From: an uncultured Spirochaetota bacterium | Lineage (GTDB): Bacteria; Spirochaetota; Spirochaetia; Treponematales; Rectinemataceae | Length of the DNA: 64,000 nt | Reading direction: 5' to 3' | Assembly: GCA_903821875.1 (NCBI GenBank) | Contig: CAIJMU010000193.1 | Location: 1 to 64,000, forward strand | In this document: piece by piece, positions 60,528 through 64,000 of the stretch | How positions within the stretch are numbered: the stretch's first letter is position 1 | How the letters are laid out: each line of letters starts with the position of its first letter | Made by a program: the position numbers and the translations under genes | Notes under the pieces: generated by a model | What the model was told of the DNA's origin: nothing | The model's database searches: none | What the model saw: the letters and a program-made list of their open reading frames with translations, nothing else

Positions 60528-61472
60528 TCAGTTCCTGGTTCTTTTGGAGTTCCGGTCGAAGCCGACAGCGAGGGCGAGTACAAAGCCCCGGACGAGCCAC
60601 TGGTAGTTCTCGTCAAGGCTCATGATGATCATGCCGTTGGACAGCACTCCCATTATGAGAACGCCGATGATCACACCACGGAGTTTCCCCTCTCCTCCGG
60701 CAATGCTGACCCCACCCAGAACCACCGCCGTGATGACATCCATCTCGAAGCCGGTGCCCAGGGTAGGCGCGCCTGTCATCAAGCGTGAAAGAAGGACGAT
60801 GCCCGCGAAGCCCGCCAGGAGCCCACTGATGGCGAAGACCATCAGCTTGATCTTCCCGATGTCGAGGCCCGCGAGCCGTGCCGCCTCCTCGTTGCCTCCG
60901 AGGCCATAGACATGGCGTCCGAAGCGTGTCCTGCCGAGCATCAGGGAGCCGAGGAGGAATACGGCAAGCATGATGATGACGGGAATCGGAATGGGACCGA
61001 CGTAGCCCTGGCCGAGGATGGCGAAGGAATCGTCGAAGCCGTAGATGGGAATGCCCTTCGTGATGATGTAGGAAACGCCACGGAAGGATGTCATGGTCGC
61101 CAGGGTCGTGATGAGGGGAGGGATGTTGAATTTGGCCACCATGATGCCGTTGAGGAGGCCGATGGCTCCGCCGAGGAGGATGCCGATGACAGCCGAAAGG
61201 GCGATCGGCAGCTTCAGGTTGATCATCAGGAAGGCCGCACCCGTGGCAGCGACACCGACGATCGCCCCGACAGAAAGGTCGATGCCCCCGGTCAGGATGA
61301 CTATCGTCATGCCGACCGACACAATACCGATGATCGAGACCTGGCGTGCCACGTTCAGGAGATTGGTCGGCCGCAGGAAACCGCTGGCGAAGATGGAGAA
61401 GAAGACGCAGAGGAGGAGGAAGAAGAAAAAAAGGGCGAATTCCTTCATGTCAATGCTGTTCTTTGACTTCAT
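60528..61472 (-). CDS. Sugar ABC transporter permease, RbsC-like
   Basis: A 314-residue membrane protein of the ribose/galactose-type (CUT2) permease family with about nine helices. Marks include 'SIGMTIVILTGGIDLSVGAIVG', 'GLLNGIMVAKFNIPPLITTLATM' and 'FGRHVYGLGGNEEAARLAGLD', the ATPase-coupling loop. Its ATG overlaps the stop of the ATPase gene by four bases. Confidence 0.92.
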   Translation of the reverse strand: MKSKNSIDMKEFALFFFFLLLCVFFSIFASGFLRPTNLLNVARQVSIIGIVSVGMTIVILTGGIDLSVGAIVGVAATGAAFLMINLKLPIALSAVIGILLGGAIGLLNGIMVAKFNIPPLITTLATMTSFRGVSYIITKGIPIYGFDDSFAILGQGYVGPIPIPVIIMLAVFLLGSLMLGRTRFGRHVYGLGGNEEAARLAGLDIGKIKLMVFAISGLLAGFAGIVLLSRLMTGAPTLGTGFEMDVITAVVLGGVSIAGGEGKLRGVIIGVLIMGVLSNGMIIMSLDENYQWLVRGFVLALAVGFDRNSKRTRN

Positions 61473-63013
61473 CGCGCAGCCACCCCTTCCATCGATCCGG
61501 AGACTCCGGGGCCGTCGGTCTCGTCCGAAAAATCAGCGGCGAGCCTCAGGATCCTTTCCTGGTCTATGTCCTGTCCCACGAGTTCTCCCTTCATCCTGCC
61601 GTTGCACATGACGTAGAGCCGGTCGGATATGCCGATGAGTTCCTGCATGTCCGAGCTGATCACGATGAGCGACTTGCCTTCGGACTTGAGCTTGTTCATC
61701 AACGTGTAGATTTCGAACTTGGCGCCGACATCGATGCCCCGGGTCGGCTCATCAAAGATGATGACGTCTGCCTCCATAAGCATCCACCGTGCAATTATGA
61801 CCTTCTGCTGGTTGCCGCCAGAGAGGAAGAGTACCCTGTTCCGTTCCGATGAGGTCTTGATGCGGAGCGAGTCGATCATCCCCAGCACGTCCTGCCTGAT
61901 GCTCTTTGCGTTGAGCATGGCCAGGCGCCTGTACTTCCTGAGGTTGGGAAACACCATGTTGTCGCTCACCGAAAGATTTAGGAACAAACCCTGGCTCTTC
62001 CGTTCCTCGGGCAGGAGCACGATGCCCTGTCGGATGGCATCCAGGGGAGAAGCGATGGAGATTTCCTTGCCGTTTTTCCGTACCCTGCCCCCGCTCCTCC
62101 GGTCCGCGCCGTAGATCGCCCGGACCACTTCGGTCCTTCCCGCTCCGACCAGGCCGGCGAGGCCGAGAATCTCGCCCCGCCTGAGCTTCAGGGAAACATC
62201 CTTCAACTTGCCGCTCCGCAGCCCCTCCGCCTCGAGAATCGTGGGCGAAGCTGAAGGTACCGGAATCCTGGGGGGGTATTGGTTGAGGAGGGGCCGCCCG
62301 ACCATGAGCGAAATGAGTCTACCCTTCTCGGCTTCGCCGATGGGAAGTGTTTCGATCCTCGTACCATCGCGGAATACCGTCACCCGGTCGCAGATCTCAT
62401 AGAGTTCCTCGAGGCGATGCGAGATGTAGATGATGGAAACGCCCTCGGTCTTCAGCCGCCGGATGAGCTCGAAAAGCTTCGTGACCTCATCGGTGGAAAG
62501 GGGGGCCGTGGGTTCGTCCATGATGAGGATGCGGATGTTCTTGGAAACGGCCATGGCGATCTCGACAACCTGCTCCCAGGCAGTCCCGAGGCTTCCGACC
62601 CTCGCACGCGTGTCCAGCTTGAAGCCCATGCGAGCGAGGATCGTCCCTGCTTCGGCGTGCATGCGCGCAAAATCGACAAGGCCGTGCTTCCGGAATTCCC
62701 TGCCAAAGAAGATGTTCTCCGCGATACTGAGATTGGGTATGAGGTTGAGTTCCTGGTAGATCGCTCCAATGCCGAGGTTCTGGGCTTGCTTGATCGAAAA
62801 ACCCGCGTAACTCTGCCCATCCAGGATGATCTGGCCTTCGTCCGCGTGGATGGCCCCGGTCAGGATCTTGATCATCGTCGACTTGCCCGCGCCGTTTTCG
62901 CCCACCAGGGCGTGGACCTCACCGCGTTCGAGGGAAAAATCGATCTTGTCGAGGGCCCGGACTCCGGGCCAGGATTTTGACACGGACTTGAGTTCGAGCA
63001 GTGGCGCGGGCAT
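61469..63013 (-). CDS. Sugar ABC transporter ATP-binding protein, RbsA/MglA-like
   Basis: A 514-residue protein with two fused nucleotide-binding domains, typical of CUT2 sugar importers. NBD1 has Walker A 'GENGAGKSTMIK' and Walker B 'ILIMDEPTAPL', but a degenerate signature ('LGTAWEQVVEIA'). NBD2 has a diverged Walker A region ('GLVGAGRTEVVR') and an intact 'LSGGNQQKV' signature. This asymmetry is normal in the family. AAGGAG precedes the ATG at 63013. Confidence 0.92.
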   Translation of the reverse strand: MPAPLLELKSVSKSWPGVRALDKIDFSLERGEVHALVGENGAGKSTMIKILTGAIHADEGQIILDGQSYAGFSIKQAQNLGIGAIYQELNLIPNLSIAENIFFGREFRKHGLVDFARMHAEAGTILARMGFKLDTRARVGSLGTAWEQVVEIAMAVSKNIRILIMDEPTAPLSTDEVTKLFELIRRLKTEGVSIIYISHRLEELYEICDRVTVFRDGTRIETLPIGEAEKGRLISLMVGRPLLNQYPPRIPVPSASPTILEAEGLRSGKLKDVSLKLRRGEILGLAGLVGAGRTEVVRAIYGADRRSGGRVRKNGKEISIASPLDAIRQGIVLLPEERKSQGLFLNLSVSDNMVFPNLRKYRRLAMLNAKSIRQDVLGMIDSLRIKTSSERNRVLFLSGGNQQKVIIARWMLMEADVIIFDEPTRGIDVGAKFEIYTLMNKLKSEGKSLIVISSDMQELIGISDRLYVMCNGRMKGELVGQDIDQERILRLAADFSDETDGPGVSGSMEGVAAR

Positions 63014-63042
63014 CGACTCTCCTTCCAGGATACGGACGGCCA

Positions 63043-63058
63043 CGCGAGGATCCTCGCG
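63043..63058. repeat. Perfect palindrome between binding-protein and ATPase genes
   Basis: The 16-base perfect palindrome CGCGAGGATCCTCGCG lies in the 77-base gap. Such intercistronic structures can protect the upstream mRNA and raise binding-protein levels relative to the membrane components, or bind a regulator. Confidence 0.5.
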
Positions 63059-63090
63059 AGCCGCCCGCATCAGGCGTTGCAATCAGGCAG

Positions 63091-64000
63091 TTATTTATAT
63101 GAGTCGATATTCGCCCAGGTAACAGCCTTGGCAGGAACGACGAGCAGTTTGTCGAAGGCCTGCTTCTTGAGGATCTTGGAGGCGAGGTCGACGCACATCT
63201 TGCCAGTGTCGAAGGGGATGATGTCAACGGTCACGCGGTAGGCTCCCTTGCCGGAGGCCTTCTCTTTTTTCATGAGATCGAGGGCCTGGGGGATGGCATT
63301 CACGCCACCGAAGCCCATCTTGGCGAGATTGACGCCTGCGCTCTTCGCGGCCTGGTACGAGGCCATGATGCTGTCATCGTTGCAGCCCATGACGATGTTG
63401 ATGTTCGGGTGGGACTGGAGGATGCCTTCCATGTTCTTCATCCCGTCCTCCGGGGTCAGGCCGCCGAGACTTGCGACGTAGTCGATCTTACCGTTCTTGT
63501 AGAAGGTCTCGAGCCCCGAGCGCATGCCCTGTTCGCGGACGAGGGTGTGGGAATCCTGGGTCACATGATAGGTCGCCACTTCGATCGTGCCCTTCAGGTT
63601 GGCCTGCGCCCATTTGCCCATGGCCTCGCCGAGCGACCTGCCCATGTTGTCCTCGCCAGGGCCGACGTGGGCGGAGGTGCCCTCGACTATCGTCGCTTCG
63701 GTGATGACAATGGCCCCCTGGTCGACAGCCTTCTTCACGATCGCCTTGACTGCCGTGGAGTCGAGGGCCGAAAGGAAGATGACATCATACTTCTGTTCGA
63801 CGGCGGTTTCGAGCTGGGCGAGCTGCGCGGCGATGTCTCCCTTGGGGTCGACCACACTCACGTCCCAACCGAGTTCCTTTCCCCTCGCCTTCATCCCGTC
63901 TCCCACCTGCACGAAGTAGGGAGCGCCAAAGGTCATAGGCGTGTAGAGGGCCTTGATCTTCTTCGCCTGGGCGGGAGCGTAGCTCAGCGCCAGGACGGCA
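63091..64000 (-). CDS. Periplasmic sugar-binding protein, RbsB-like, 5' end outside window
   Basis: The visible 303 residues begin inside a signal peptide (cleavage likely after 'YAPAQA') and continue with a type I periplasmic-binding fold: 'TPMTFGAPYFVQVGDGMKA', 'LETAVEQKYDVIFLSALDS', 'EATIVEGTSAHVGPGEDNMG' and 'NIVMGCNDDSIMASYQAAKS'. The frame is open to the right edge. As first gene of the ABC operon it should bind the sugar, perhaps lyxose, mannose or a related sugar given the isomerase gene. Confidence 0.9.
   Translation of the reverse strand, partial: AVLALSYAPAQAKKIKALYTPMTFGAPYFVQVGDGMKARGKELGWDVSVVDPKGDIAAQLAQLETAVEQKYDVIFLSALDSTAVKAIVKKAVDQGAIVITEATIVEGTSAHVGPGEDNMGRSLGEAMGKWAQANLKGTIEVATYHVTQDSHTLVREQGMRSGLETFYKNGKIDYVASLGGLTPEDGMKNMEGILQSHPNINIVMGCNDDSIMASYQAAKSAGVNLAKMGFGGVNAIPQALDLMKKEKASGKGAYRVTVDIIPFDTGKMCVDLASKILKKQAFDKLLVVPAKAVTWANIDSYK

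Noticed and set aside
61469-63013. Broken ATPase because of the degenerate first signature motif
   Set aside because: Asymmetric nucleotide-binding domains are normal in RbsA/MglA-type fused ATPases.

Overview
The window looks like chromosomal DNA of a G+C-rich spirochaete (Treponema/Spirochaeta side of the Spirochaetia). The main evidence is a reduced V-type ATPase operon in the order E-DUF2764-A-B-D-I-K, three lipoprotein plus FadL-like (UPF0164-type) outer-membrane protein cassettes, a bactofilin, and an ornithine-racemase-like enzyme. Most genes have strong GC bias at codon position 3 and clear GGAGG ribosome binding sites. No rRNA, tRNA, CRISPR array, insertion sequence or prophage was recognised.

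Layout: (a) 1-10.9 kb is a leftward run: PilZ protein, HEAT-like exported protein, ComEC, RsmA, bactofilin, TPR protein, MtaB, then two tandem lipoprotein/FadL-like cassettes, the last one cut by the window edge. (b) 11.0-20.4 kb is mixed-strand housekeeping: CPBP protease, methyltransferase, MarC protein, HrpB helicase, an HD protein derived from CCA-adding-enzyme-like sequence, a GMC oxidoreductase, an EamA transporter and a YkgJ cysteine-cluster protein. (c) 20.5-36.0 kb is mostly rightward: a diguanylate cyclase with a hemerythrin sensor, a DUF362 ferredoxin protein, MTA phosphorylase, an M1 peptidase with a barrel-like tail, SGNH hydrolase, a beta-lactamase-fold lipoprotein, an AEC carrier, an AlkA-type glycosylase, a decayed orphan hipA, and a third lipoprotein/FadL-like cassette. 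(d) 36.1-50.5 kb is a leftward seven-gene cluster. Two sensor-linked class III nucleotide cyclases are followed by a transporter carrying two cyclic-nucleotide-binding domains, a PLP racemase, a PF04392 substrate-binding lipoprotein, a sensor-MFS fusion and D-Ala-D-Ala ligase. The last five genes are joined by 1- or 4-base stop/start overlaps. (e) 50.8-59.5 kb holds an FTR1-type iron permease and the V-ATPase operon. (f) 59.5-64 kb has a gene remnant, then a sugar ABC importer with a D-lyxose/D-mannose isomerase, running off the right edge.

The cluster in (d) is the best candidate for an undescribed system. The two cyclases carry complementary losses of catalytic residues, as in the C1/C2 halves of mammalian adenylyl cyclases. 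One protein keeps both metal-binding Asp residues but has changed purine and transition-state residues; the other has the reverse. This suggests an obligate heterodimer with one composite site, making a cyclic nucleotide that could be read by the adjacent transporter and linked to D-amino-acid and peptidoglycan-precursor handling. This function is inferred from sequence only. The same window holds c-di-GMP components (GGDEF-hemerythrin and PilZ), so two nucleotide second messengers are represented.
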